This document shows, piece by piece, positions 22,591 to 33,452 of a stretch of DNA of 64,000 nt. How positions within the stretch are numbered: the first letter of the stretch is position 1; each line of letters begins with the position of its first letter. The notes below the pieces were generated by a model, which was not told the DNA's origin, made no database searches, and worked only from the letters and a program-made list of their open reading frames with translations. The translations under genes were made by a program, and so were the position numbers. This DNA is from Gonocerus acuteangulatus (lineage: Eukaryota > Arthropoda > Insecta > Hemiptera > Coreidae), in NCBI GenBank assembly GCA_946811695.1, contig OX328126.1, positions 10,309,746 through 10,373,745 of the forward strand. Reading direction: 5' to 3'.

Positions 22591-23260
22591 TTGTCTGTTC
22601 GCGGTTTTCCGGCCCCCTATTGATCCGATTTTGATGAAATTTGGTACAAAAATCCGTCGTCAAAAAGGTCAAGTTCGTTAACCAGCAGAATCCGCCCACT
22701 GGAAGATGGCGTTTCGCGCTAAAAAAATCGAAACGCTTACGTTTTTGAGTTCATATGCTTGTAAGTACTCGTTTTATAGGCTTCTTGGGCTAGTAAAACG
22801 AATGAAACCATTTTTAAGGCGATAGCTTTAACCGTTTCCGAGAAAATCGGAAAAATAGTTGTTAAATCATGTTTTTGGTTTGGTTACTTAGAATCATGGG
22901 ATTCGGTTAAAATATTTTCTGCATGTTTAAATTCCATACATACAAAGATGTGTAAATTTTGGTTACGTTTGGAGTTAAGGAAGAATTAGAATAAAATATT
23001 TTATTAAGAGACATGAAAAGTTTTGGAACATCGCATATTTTCCTTAATATCTCGAAAAAAGTTAGGAAATCGTCATAAGTGGATAGAAACTATTCAAAAG
23101 CTTACTAAATTCCCTATTATTAATATTCTGAGAAGATTTTCGATTAGTCGATGTCAATCGGAGAAAACGGCGATGAAAACTTTGAATGTGTTCTTTTAAC
23201 GGATTTTCGTAGTTGTTTACCTCACTTTTTAATTGTTTGTTTTATTATTGTATTTATTTT
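22447..23260 (+). repeat. Family E dispersed repeat with internal (TA)n
   Basis: 22447-22534 starts GCGGTTCCTTCCTCCCTCCA, then (TA)n at 22535-22585, then a block with CCGATTTTGATGAAATTTGG. The stretch 22960-23180 matches the reverse complement of 30150-30395. No coding capacity. Confidence 0.65.
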
Positions 23261-24375
23261 ATGAAACATTTAGAAATTATAAACATTTTGATAGTTTTGA
23301 ATACATTGAACAATGAAATAAAAATTTCATGTCTTTAGCAGTGGAGCCTGGCCAAGCCAGGCTCTAGGCTGTTCCAGGTATAAGGGTACGCTGCTGGCCC
23401 TTTGTCACCGGTCAAGCTGCTGGCCCTTTGTCACCGGTCCGTCTAGGTCATTCCATTGGGTTTTAGGTGATATCATCCAGAATAGGTTTTTTTAGGTTCT
23501 TCCAAATTTGCATGAATGATACTACAGGACGCGAATCATATAAAAAATCGATCTTAATCATGTTTAGGAGAAAGGAAAAAAAATACGCGAAAACCTAAGA
23601 ATCCGGTTACTTGTAATAACTGTTTCTATTCTAAGTATAAAAAATGACACTAGGGATATGAATGTCTGAGATTTTGACCTTCTCTGTCAATGAAACAACT
23701 ACTGTAAGTTTCTGTGTTGCTTTTATTCCATTAATGGAGACATATCAAAAGTTTATATCCTGATATTTTAAAATCACACCAAATATAATTATTGCATTGC
23801 AACACAGATCCGTTGTCTCAGGGTCCTTACTGTTTTACATAGAAATTTTAAATGAGCCGAGCAAACGAGAGGTTTGATCATAGTGTTGCGCAATATCATA
23901 ACTTATAAGAGGAATAATGTCCATTATTTCTGATATATTGTAAATATGTTTTTAATTGGCAATTATGTATCTGCAATATATTCATAAATAAATTATCTAT
24001 TCCTTTATTTACATCAAAATATTGGTGTAAGCAACAGGCGCTTCCAATATATCATGATGAGGAAACGTGTGCCTGATTTTATAAAGATGATTAGTAAGAG
24101 GAGAAATATTTAATGGTTTCCCGATACAATAAGCAATTTATTATAGGCAGGAGGCAACAGCATAACAGGAACGAAGCATAGCCAGTGTGTGTGTGTTCGC
24201 GTGGGTGTACGTTTGTGTGTGTGTTTGGGTATGTGTGTGTGTGTGTGTGTGTGATTGGGCATGTGAGAGTATCTAGATATTGGAACTGTGACATTTTCCC
24301 TGTCCAATTAGTGATATCTACAGGCCAATACCTCTCTCTGCCTCCATATCTCACACTTTTATGCTCCCTCTCTCA

Positions 24376-24407
<32 letters not shown>

Positions 24408-25060
24408 TTGTCAACCACATAGCGTTGCTTGGACATTGTCGTTTCCTATCGACCTCGTCCGACATATATAGCTGTTCTGCAAATTATTGGAGTTTTTTTG
24501 AAGAGGAAAGTAATTAAAAAGACACTGTCCTTTGTAAAGTTTTTTTATTTATTATTTTTTTTTTTTTATTTCATTTTGCTTGCTTTTTCCCTCTCGATAT
24601 AGAGGAACCGCCCTTATGACGTACGTCGATTCGTTGTTGCCATCCGGAAGTCCTGGTAAAAAAAAAGTTGGATTTTAAAAACTCATAGGGCTTCAGTCCA
24701 ATATTACGGCAGTAAGAAAAGGCATACCGGTTGCGGGAACGCCCATGGAATGGCCGACAGTATAATAGGTTAATGATCAGGGGATGTTAAGTGGAAATAT
24801 CAAAATCAAAGTAATTTTCTTTAATTTATAACTATCAAATCAATCAGTATTTTCAATTCTATATATCAAACGTTTTGTCTGGGATGTCAAAGTACCTAAA
24901 AAAAAAAAAAGTTTCAATTCTTTGAAAAAAAAATGGCGGCGCAGTGTCTGATGAACGGGAACCCTCTTTTTTCTCGGCCGATAGTCTGCAAGCGGCAATT
25001 TGTATACTAGAACAAACAACTAAAATTATTTTGAAAGAAGAAGGTTATTTTAAGAGATAC
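23261..25060. other. No gene supported
   Basis: Contains a 26-bp duplication with GCTGGCCCTTTGTCACCGGT at about 23393-23440, a (GT)n run at 24185-24255 and a (TC)n run at 24364-24403. ORFs over the microsatellites are not credible. Confidence 0.45.
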
Positions 25061-25074
25061 AAATGACATTGATT

Positions 25075-25695
25075 TCTTGACATTGCAAGATATTAAAAGA
25101 CTTACTTACACTAAAACTTTAAACAACTGGCCGCGATATTGGCAACTTACACGAGACAACAAACTCAGAGAAATTAAACATACAGTTGAAGCTTGGTCAT
25201 CAAGCTCACGGGATGTGAGACGAGAAGAAGTAGTCTTATGTTGTTTAAGAATCGGAAATACTTACACGAAACAACAACTCAGAGAAATTAAACATACAGT
25301 TGAAGCTTGGTCATCAAGCTCACGGGACGTGAGACGAGAAGAAGTAGTCTTATGTTGTTTAAGAATCGGACATACTTACACGAAACAACAAACTCAGAGA
25401 AATTAAACATACAGTTGAAGCTTGGTCATCAAGCTCACGGGATGTGAGACGAGAAGAAGTAGTCTTATGTTGTTTAAGAATCGGAGATACTTTACTCACA
25501 GACTCGTTTTTAATGACTAATACTGAAAAACCTACTTGCAGACAGTCTAACCTACCTCTAACAGTTAAACACATATTGACAGAATGCAGAAGACGTGATT
25601 ACTTACAAATACCTCACGACATGACTGAACTTTTGAAAGACGGTAGCCAATCGATAAACACTATTTTTCAACATCTAAAACACACACAGCTATAA
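25075..25695 (+). pseudogene. RNase H-type non-LTR retrotransposon, C-terminal fragment
   Basis: Plus-strand copy of the family at 9060-9790. It encodes the segment leading to RREEVVLCCLRIG, then the zinc ribbon region (HILTEC) and the family's end at 25695. One zinc-binding Cys is lost (CRQS in place of CxxC). A 115-bp unit containing the RREEVV segment is present three times (25146-25490), which breaks the frame. Confidence 0.87.
25146..25490. repeat. ~115-bp tandem triplication within ORF2
   Basis: CTTACACGA starts at 25146, 25261 and 25375 (115- and 114-bp steps). Units differ by a few bases and one indel. Confidence 0.95.
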
Positions 25696-25944
25696 AACAA
25701 GATTTAATTTTAGACTCTGAAGCTACTTCTGATATCTGGTAGCATTGGTGAAAAGATAATTTTCATTATAATTATTTGTTATTTTAAATTAATTTCATTT
25801 TCACTTAATCGTGATTTATATGCGTGAGTGTATGAATACGTATGTATGTACATGCGTATAACATGAATTACACATAGTGTATAAAAGCAATGTATATGCA
25901 TGTGTTGTGCACTTGCATATACATCTGTAATGTATGTAGTAATG

Positions 25945-25949
25945 TTTTA

Positions 25950-26016
<67 letters not shown>
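25945..26016. repeat. (TA)n microsatellite
   Basis: A TA run with a single C interruption. The ORFs on both strands through it are artefacts. Confidence 0.97.
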
Positions 26017-26019
<3 letters not shown>

Positions 26020-26024
<5 letters not shown>

Positions 26025-26610
26025 TGCATACTTATAACTGTTATATTAATTTGTAAAATACTTTTATTGTAAATTAATGTTTTTACTTTATATGAAATAT
26101 CAATAAGAAATTGTAACAACTGTTTAATTATAAGAACACATTTGTAATTATCAAGCGAATATTCTGCGTTATGAGAGTCTTGATAATAAATAAAAAAATG
26201 ATATGACCAGAAGAAGGTTAAATCTAGTAAAGTACGTAGTATTTTTAAGAAATATCCTTTTTTTCGAAAATGGTGAACAATTATTCATTTTCTATAAAAA
26301 AAAAAATCCTTTGAAAATCGGCCATAAAATCGTTATAATTTAATGAATCGAAAAATCCCTACGTGCTTTACTAGCAAATATCATAAGGAATCTGCAGTTA
26401 AAATTTGAAGTTGATCGGACAAAAATTGAAGACGCCAGAGTATCGCCCGATTTGAAAAACATAGTTTTGAGAAATCGAATTGTAAAGTTTATTGTTCTGA
26501 AATGTACATTTTTTTCCTATTAAATTTTTTCATACTTTCTTGTAATAAAGGTAAATACATAGGTTCTTATTTTGAAATGTATTGAAGGAGGACCAAAATT
26601 CATTCATTCA
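26020..26610. other. No gene seen
   Basis: A+T-rich DNA with no ORF or recognised repeat. Confidence 0.4.
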
Positions 26611-26614
26611 TTTC

Positions 26615-29408
26615 GAGAGCTTCGGAACAAGGGTGATCTGCTCTATTGAATAACAAAAAATTAAAACAATAAAAAAAAATGGGGATAAATAATAATAATA
26701 AATACAATGAAGTAATTGGTTTTGAATTAATTGGTCATGATCTCAAAAGTATAGGAGTTAACATAGGGTTTTGATTATAATAATAATTGGTCTAATAATA
26801 TGGTGACCAGCCGAAAAAATAAAATAAATAATAAAAAGAAAAGAAAAAATAAATAAATAAAATAAATAAAAATAAAATAAATAAAGGAATAAGGAACATA
26901 AATTAAAATAATAATAACAATAAATAAAAGATATAAAGGAATGAATAGGATGACAATTATTGTAAGATCAGAAATTTTGTTGGGAATTAAGACCGTGGGT
27001 CATTTTTAATATTACTATATTTCGTTGTATGCAATCGTGGTGATTAAGTATGAGAGTATGGTATCAATATATGGACTCCTATCTGCTAACAGCTCGCTAA
27101 GGTCATGAGGTGTCTGTAGGTTGTCTCTTTTCATGCAGTCTGTTAGTAGGTGTTTCACTGTTAAAGGAACGTTGCACATATCGCATCGAGGCATGTCTTG
27201 TTTCGTAAATAGGTGTGAGTGATTGAGGCGTGTATGTCCGATTCTCAGTCTTGTTAGTACAACTTCGTCACGTCGTGTTCTCAGTTTGTTTGACGTATAT
27301 GGTCGTATATTGCTCTTTATTTCCCTTAGGTGGTTATCTTGAGTGCTATACCAAGTGGCGTGCCACCTATTCAGGACTGCTTCTGTTACTGTTATTTGTA
27401 GGTCTTTAACTGTAAGTAAGTACTGGTCATTCGGTTGGCTTGTAGTAGCAAGTTTTGCATGTTCGTCCGCTAATGTAGACTGTCCGATGTTCTCATGACC
27501 AGGAACCCATATCATTGTTACCATTGTGTGTTGGTCCTTTAGTCTCAGTAGTTCTTGTACAATTTTGATGATGATCGGGTTGGTGTTGTAGATATTGTAT
27601 AGGGAGAGTAAACAACTTAATGAATCTGTACATAGTATTATGTGTGGTATTGTAGTCTGTACGTTAGATAGGCCCAAAAGTATACCTTGCAGCTCTGCTG
27701 TATATATACTTGTGTCTAATGGTAGGCTGATCTGATACCTTTTCTCCTAAAACAGCTGCTGCGCCTACTCCGCTCTCTGTTTTGGACCCATCTGTGTATA
27801 TTATTGGTGTATTTTTGTTGTTTCCTGTCAATTTGTTAAATGTACTTCTGTAATAATTTTGAGATGAGACGTCAGATTTTTTAAATTCAGTCATTGTCAA
27901 GTCGATTTTTAGGTTGTTTACTCTCCAAGGTGGGTATGTAAGGTGTTGATAAAGATATGTAGCAGAATTTATAAATGTAATAGTATCTGTATTTTCGAGG
28001 AAGCGGATTAGGAGGGGTTTTTGTTACGGTTGCTTGAGTACGTATTTGTTTATTTAAGGGTTGTTTAAGAACCTCTTAACACATGGGGTGTTCAAAGTTT
28101 TTGATCTTACAATAAATTTAAAACAAATCATCTGGCGTCGATAATCCAATGAAGGTTCTCCAGATTCTGAATAAAGGCTACATATTGGACTCGACCTGAA
28201 AGCTCCTGTTGCAAGTCTTATACCTGTGTTGTGTATTGTGTCTAATGCTTTGAGTGTTGTCGAACTGGCAGATGAATGTGCTATTGAACCGTAATCCAGC
28301 AGAGGCCTGGTGAAAGCTCTATAAAGTTTTAGCATGTTACATCTGTCAGCTCCCCATTTAGTATTGCTAAGAATACTCGATAAGTTCAACGATTTGTTGC
28401 ATTTATTGAGAATACTTTTTATATGGGGTCCCCATGTCAGTTTTAGCATGGTACATCTGTCAGCTCCCCATTTAGTATTGCTAAGAATACTCAATAAGTT
28501 CCACGATTTGTTGCATTTATTGAGAATACTTTTTATGTGGGGTCCCCATGTCAGTTTTAGCATGGTACATCTGTCAGCTCCCCATTTAGTATTGCTAAGA
28601 ATACTCGATAAGTTCAACGATTTGTTGCATTTATTGAGAATACTTTTTATATGGGGTCCCCATGTCAGTTTTAGCATGGTACATCTGTCAGCTCCCCATT
28701 TAGTATTGCTAAGAATACTCGATAAGTTCAACGATTTGTTGCATTTATTGAGAATACTTTTTATATGGGGTCCCCATGTCAGTTTTTTGTCGAATATTAT
28801 TCCAAGAAATTTTAATGTGTCACTGTGTCTAATGTTGGTGTTATTTAATTTTAAATTTGTTGTTGGGAGGTTGTGTCGTTTAGAAAAAAACTGTGCACTG
28901 TGATTTTTCATCTGAAAATTGGAAGCCACTCCTTGAAGACCAATATTCAAGGGCGTGTATGGTATCTTGGATTATTTCTTCTGCAGTTTCGAAGTTTTTA
29001 GAAGAAATATATAGAAGAATGTCGTCGGCGTATTGACAGTACGATACACTCGGTGGGATAAAGCATCCGACGGAATTAATTGCTATGTTAAAAAGAGTGG
29101 TGCTCAGGACGCCTCCTTGAGGCACTCCGTTTTCAAGTAAGAATTCATCGGAGAGCGTATTACCTATCCTCACTCTGAAGCGTCTGTTTGATAGAAATAG
29201 GGAGATATATCTAAATATATTTCCTTGTCCCCCAGTCATTCATTTGAGACAATATTAGCCGTCGCCAAAGCCGATCGTATGCTTTCTCCAAGTCGAGTGA
29301 CACTGCGATTAGAGTCTCCTTCAACAGGCAACTATTGAGTATGTCACTCTCTAAATTAGCAATGTGGTGTTGCGTACTGTGATTTGGTCTGAACCCGCAC
29401 TGGAACAT
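26615..29408 (-). pseudogene. RNase H-type non-LTR retrotransposon ORF2, longest copy
   Basis: Most complete member of its family here. In minus-strand order: reverse transcriptase start with FRPNHSTQHH and motif A SLDLEKAYDRLW (29211-29408), PQGGVLS and YADDILL boxes (28880-29239), thumb region with FLGIIFD and a fourfold repeat (28054-28950), RNase H with IIYTDGS (27664-27900) and WVPGHENIG plus ADEHAK (27015-27677), then the zinc ribbon CDMC...HLLTDC and stop at 27015. The 3' UTR runs left to about 26615 with A+T-rich repeats. Frameshifts separate the parts. RNase H after the reverse transcriptase is typical of I-group LINEs; exact clade not determined. No endonuclease or ORF1 is present. 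Confidence 0.92.
28327..28782. repeat. 114-bp in-frame tandem quadruplication within ORF2
   Basis: CCCATGTCAG ends at 28440, 28554, 28668 and 28782: an exact 114-bp (38-codon) period, four units, all in frame. Each repeats the thumb segment LTWGPHIKSILNKCNKS onward. Confidence 0.97.
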
Positions 29409-29429
29409 TGAAAGAAGGTGGTTTTTTTT

Positions 29430-29803
29430 CTAAATACCAAAATAAACTTAGTCCTTTTTCTAAAAGGACCAAAATAAACTTAGCAATTAAAAAGGGACCA
29501 ATCGAAGCTCGCTCAAAAACCAGCATCGCGTTCACTCAAATACGCCATGAGATTCTGCTCCAAGTCCACCAAATACACCATCAACCCCAGACTCTTGTAG
29601 ACTCTATGTAATAATACAGCTGAAGAAACCATATACCACATCCTACTCTACTGTCCTGTTTACAGAAATATCCAGAAAGATTATTCGTATCAATCATTTC
29701 ACCCACTGGAGAGAATACATTTCTAATTATTCTAAATAGTAATAGCAAAGAAACCTTTCTCAGATTTGCCAATTTTATTTTGAGGGTAATAAAATTAGGG
29801 TAA
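29430..29803 (+). pseudogene. Non-LTR retrotransposon zinc-ribbon fragment
   Basis: Plus-strand remnant: CNNTAEETIYHILLYC (around 29608-29660) is a LINE C-terminal zinc-ribbon pattern, followed by FLRFANFILRVIKLG and a stop, a usual ORF2 end. It lies head-to-head with the element at 26615-29408, and contains a repeated CCAAAATAAACTTAG. Confidence 0.7.
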
Positions 29804-30149
29804 AACAAATGTCCGACTCGCAGGAACTGCATCATCTTAGCGCGGTTCCGTTCTTATACCTAGACTCATTTAGAATGATTAAATTAGAAGCTGTTATTAT
29901 TTTGGGTCCACATTTCTAGAAAGGTCTTGATTTACGATCTTACCTGGATAGGCCAACCCTCCCTAGGAAGGACACTAGGCAGTTGAAAAGCTATATCTTG
30001 GAAATCCATATCTCTAACATTAAATTGTTTTTCTTATTTTTCTTAACCTGATTTATTATCAAATACATTATCCAACTATAAGCAGTTAAAAAATAACAAG
30101 GAATAAAAACAGACAAAAAGAACAGTTCGAATAAGCTAAATCAATTACT
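29804..30149. other. No gene seen
   Basis: A+T-rich DNA; GCGGTTCCGTTC at about 29842 resembles the start of the family E region. Confidence 0.4.
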
Positions 30150-30395
30150 TTAAAGATTTAAGCACTTATTTCTCCGATTGACATCGCCTAATCAAAACTT
30201 TCATCGGAACCTTTTTTCTAGAGCATTTACTAAGCTTTCTAATGGTATTCTTCCGTTTACCAAGATTCTCAACCTTTTTCGAGATATTAAGGAAAGTATA
30301 CAAACTTACCAAAACTTTTTATGTCTGTTAATAAAATATTTTATTCTAGCTCTTCCTTAACTCCAAACGTAACCAAAATTTCAACATATTAGTTT
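30150..30395 (-). repeat. Family E repeat fragment
   Basis: Matches the reverse complement of 22960-23180 with moderate divergence. Confidence 0.7.
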
Positions 30396-30424
30396 TAATT
30401 ATTCTTCAATGGACCCTTTTCTCA

Positions 30425-31498
30425 ATCTTCTTATCTTCGTGGTAGGCGGAAAGTCAAATAATAAAAACTTCACCACTCAGTTTCACCAACTTTATTGATT
30501 CCCTACATGTTTCATACCTTTTTGGTGCCTCTTCAGGGGAAATAGTTACATGTATAAAAACTTACAGCCTCAATCTGAGGAGGATAACCTTCCACCAGTA
30601 CGGCCACGTCTAGAATGATCATGGTCCGAAAGAATCCAACATGGCGAAATATAATCAGCTGATCCATAATCGATTTGTCATACATTTAAACTTAATTCCC
30701 AGAAGAAATATAGTCCTAAAAATTAAAACATATTTTACCTTTTATCAAATAAATTAATAAAAATCCTATTCCAATGTAGTATTTCAGTTTTTTTATTTAC
30801 CACTTTCTTTCTATTTTTTATGATATGGATATTTTCTTTAATTCTTCTTCTCATTCTTTTTCTTTCTTTACCTAATGCACTAATATTTTCAAAATCAAAA
30901 CTATGTTTATATTTTATAGCATGATAAGCCAACGCTGTTTTATTCTCTCCTTTATCAATACTTTGCGCATGCTGCTTAATTCGTTTTCTAAGTAACTGTT
31001 CCGATTCCCCTATATATGATTTATTGCAACTATTGCAGTTCATTTTGTAGATATTGTATTTATTTTCCCTTAATTCTAATTTATCTTTAATGTGACTAAA
31101 GCTATTTTTTATTCTATTATCATATTTCCAAGATATCCTGCCTATATCCTTACATATGTTTCTTATTTTGTTAGAAATTAATGGATTAAAATTAAAGCCA
31201 AAATAACGGCATGGTTCTTCATTCTGATCTTTTAACGAACTACATCTTTTATGTCCTAATTGTTCATAAATATGATTATTATATGACGCTGCGCTTTCCC
31301 TCCCTGTATCTTTGTCATCATCCGTTCGAAACGCCTTGCAGAAAAAATCATTAATTTTTGCTTGCTTTATTTTAGTTCTTTTTATGCTACTATTGTTCTC
31401 ATCCAATCCACCAATCGATTCCCTTTTTCTTTTTAATCTATTACTACAATTCAATTTTGGACTTTCCGTAGTAGATACCTTTTCAAATTTTATGCAAA
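30425..31498 (-). pseudogene. Penelope-like element: 3' UTR and GIY-YIG endonuclease end
   Basis: The C-terminal ~255 codons of the 30735-32267 ORF form a Penelope-type tail: a linker, then a GIY-YIG-like nuclease from about residue 403 (NIYKMNC, CNKSYIG, RKRIKQH, ALAYHAIKYKHSFDFENI) ending at 30735. Such nucleases nick target DNA for retrotransposition. The 3' UTR (30425-30734) matches both arms of the palindrome at 48803-49666, whose coding remnant also ends in KKTEILH...FINLFDK. The Penelope reverse transcriptase itself is missing; the ORF instead runs into a CR1-type reverse transcriptase. Confidence 0.88.
30495..30550 (-). ncRNA. Hammerhead-like motif in Penelope 3' region
   Basis: Minus strand: CTGAAGA (30530-30536), imperfect stem II GCACC/GGTAT, GAAA (30510-30513), then CATGTA and GGGA. 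TCCC before the core can pair with GGGA as stem I, and ACATGT is self-complementary. A mismatch in stem II suggests decay. Confidence 0.45.
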
Positions 31499-32267
31499 GT
31501 CCACCGTACACCAAACAACCATAGTCAAACTGGGGGAATAATAGGGAGGTTACGAGGAGTTGACGGGTCTTTATTGGCAGGAGATGGCGGGAGAGGTTGA
31601 GCTGTCTCAGGATAAATATGGATCGACGGGAAATTTGGGAAATATGATTTTTCCAGGAAAGGTGCTGATCAAATATGATCCCAAGATTTTTAACTGATTT
31701 AAAATATTTTATAGGGGTGCTGTTAAGGTAAAGGGCTGGAAAAGGGGAAGTAGAACTTATGAGGGATTGGGAGCCTATAACAATGGCTTTGTATTTGTCT
31801 GGATTCAGGGAAAGCTTATTAGCTGCGGCCCAAGCATTGATGTTATTAAGATCTACTTGCAGCTTGCCTACAGCATCTCTTAGCAAAGAGGGCTTAAAGG
31901 ATAGGTAGATTTGGGTATCGTCAGCGTAAAGATGAAACTTGGAATGAACTATGGAAAGGGGAAGATCATTGATGTAAACAGAAAATAGAGTTGGGGATAA
32001 CGAGGAGCCCTGGGGTACACCACGGGAAAGAGGAAGAGGGCTAGAAGGATTGCTGTCGGGGATGACCACGTATTGGGATCGATTGGATAAAAAGGATTGG
32101 AACCAGCTAATGGCACTGTTGGAAAAGGAAAGAGATTGGAGTTTGGTGAGGAGGATTTGATGATCAACGGTATCAAATGCTTTTGAAAAATCTAGGAGTA
32201 CTAGGATAGTGAGTTGTTGGTTATCTAACACCGTTTGACCGCACGCATTTGACCAAACTTGGCACAC
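30735..32267 (-). CDS. 510-codon chimeric ORF: CR1-type RT fused to Penelope GIY-YIG
   Basis: Longest ORF of the window. Residues 1-12 come from family A sequence. Residues ~13-256 are a LINE reverse transcriptase (LDFSKAFDTVDH, GVPQGS at 83-88, YADD at 114-117, then the thumb to QFDYGCLVYG). From ~257 (near nucleotide 31498) it becomes a Penelope linker and GIY-YIG nuclease. Neither part is complete: the LINE lacks its endonuclease and C-terminus, the Penelope part lacks its own reverse transcriptase. The simplest reading is a chance in-frame junction of two fragments rather than a designed protein, but the frame is open throughout. No promoter is evident. Confidence 0.6.
   Translation of the reverse strand: MCQVWSNACGQTVLDNQQLTILVLLDFSKAFDTVDHQILLTKLQSLSFSNSAISWFQSFLSNRSQYVVIPDSNPSSPLPLSRGVPQGSSLSPTLFSVYINDLPLSIVHSKFHLYADDTQIYLSFKPSLLRDAVGKLQVDLNNINAWAAANKLSLNPDKYKAIVIGSQSLISSTSPFPALYLNSTPIKYFKSVKNLGIIFDQHLSWKNHISQISRRSIFILRQLNLSRHLLPIKTRQLLVTSLLFPQFDYGCLVYGGLCIKFEKVSTTESPKLNCSNRLKRKRESIGGLDENNSSIKRTKIKQAKINDFFCKAFRTDDDKDTGRESAASYNNHIYEQLGHKRCSSLKDQNEEPCRYFGFNFNPLISNKIRNICKDIGRISWKYDNRIKNSFSHIKDKLELRENKYNIYKMNCNSCNKSYIGESEQLLRKRIKQHAQSIDKGENKTALAYHAIKYKHSFDFENISALGKERKRMRRRIKENIHIIKNRKKVVNKKTEILHWNRIFINLFDKR
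31499..32226 (-). pseudogene. CR1/Jockey-group reverse transcriptase fragment
   Basis: A reverse transcriptase core with motif A LDFSKAFDTVDH, SRGVPQGSSLSPTLF, YADDTQIYLSF and FLG-equivalent NLGIIFD boxes, the style of CR1/L2-type LINEs. It is bounded left by Penelope sequence and right by family A (from 32227). The related plus-strand scrap at 61081-61390 has GVPQGS and YINELP. Confidence 0.85.
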
Positions 32268-32478
32268 ATGTAGGTCTTGATCCTGAGAGTGTCATAGGCT
32301 AGGTTAAAATCGTCCAGGACTATCAATTATCACAGGTCACGGATTCGTAACTGTGAACCCGAACAGTTTCAGAGTTGCGTTATTAGATTTTAATATTACT
32401 CATTTGGTTTCCAATTTATTTGGGCTTTTCTAGATGCAGAAAGTAGGTGTAGCATGGGACACCGGGTAACAGCTAGCA
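32227..32478 (-). repeat. Family A repeat, internally deleted
   Basis: Reverse complement starts AGCTGTTACCCGG at 32478, keeps the first ~100 bases of the 12136 copy and then jumps to the last unit (TTTGGTCAAATGCG, CGGTGT). Confidence 0.8.
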
Positions 32479-33452
32479 ATACTATAATATACAGGGTGTA
32501 TCGCAAGTTGCTGACAATATTCCAGGGGGTGAAACTAGACAAAAATGTTAACACCACCAACCACACATTTCTATCTCACTCCATAGTATACACAGAACTG
32601 AGATTATCTCTCAATTTAATAATAAATATGATATTACTTTTATTTATTTCATGTTTTTCACTCTACAATTCCAATTACATTATAAAGCCTTAAATTTGTA
32701 GGAAATATCTTCGGTTTGTAAATATTTCGTTTTCAGCTGCAACACCCCCTTTTAACAGTAACATAGAATTGTATCATGTAGTGTTTATAAGTTATTAAAT
32801 AAACAAATTTCAATTTACTCAAAATCATTGATTGAAAACAACAAGAAATTTTTATGTTTATATAAAAAAAATTAATATTTCCTTGTTTGAAATAAGTATT
32901 ATTAAAGTGTCTCATCGAGTTTCCATTTGAAATCTGCACTGGCGTCTTCCTTGACTTTGATGTCACTATTTTATTTCTAGTTCCCAGAAATAATTTTTCG
33001 TAAATTATCAAACCTCTAACTATATTATTCCTTTTGAGAAAATAAGGGTTGGAACCCCTAACTTCAAAGTCGTTTTTCTATGAAACTTTAGTCGATTTAA
33101 ATGAAACCAACGTGAGTTGAAGCTATTGATTAGTTGTACCTTGCATATTTTTGTCATAATTTTGGGACCACTTATAAGGTAAGAACAAAAAATTGTGAAG
33201 ATTTGAAGGATGGTTTTCCCTAACTACCCCGCGAAGCACACCTACCAACAAAAATCACGTAAAATCGGTAATTTCTCAACTATTATCCGTATAGGTTTCA
33301 TAGATTTATGAAAGGTGAATCATACCTGAAATAAGAAAAATGCAATGTTCTTGAGCACAGTATCCCAGATTGATTCGCAGCAAAAAGCCCTTCTCAAATC
33401 TGTGTTCTACTTCCACCACAGATTTTCCAGAATTAACTGAGAATGACCTTAA

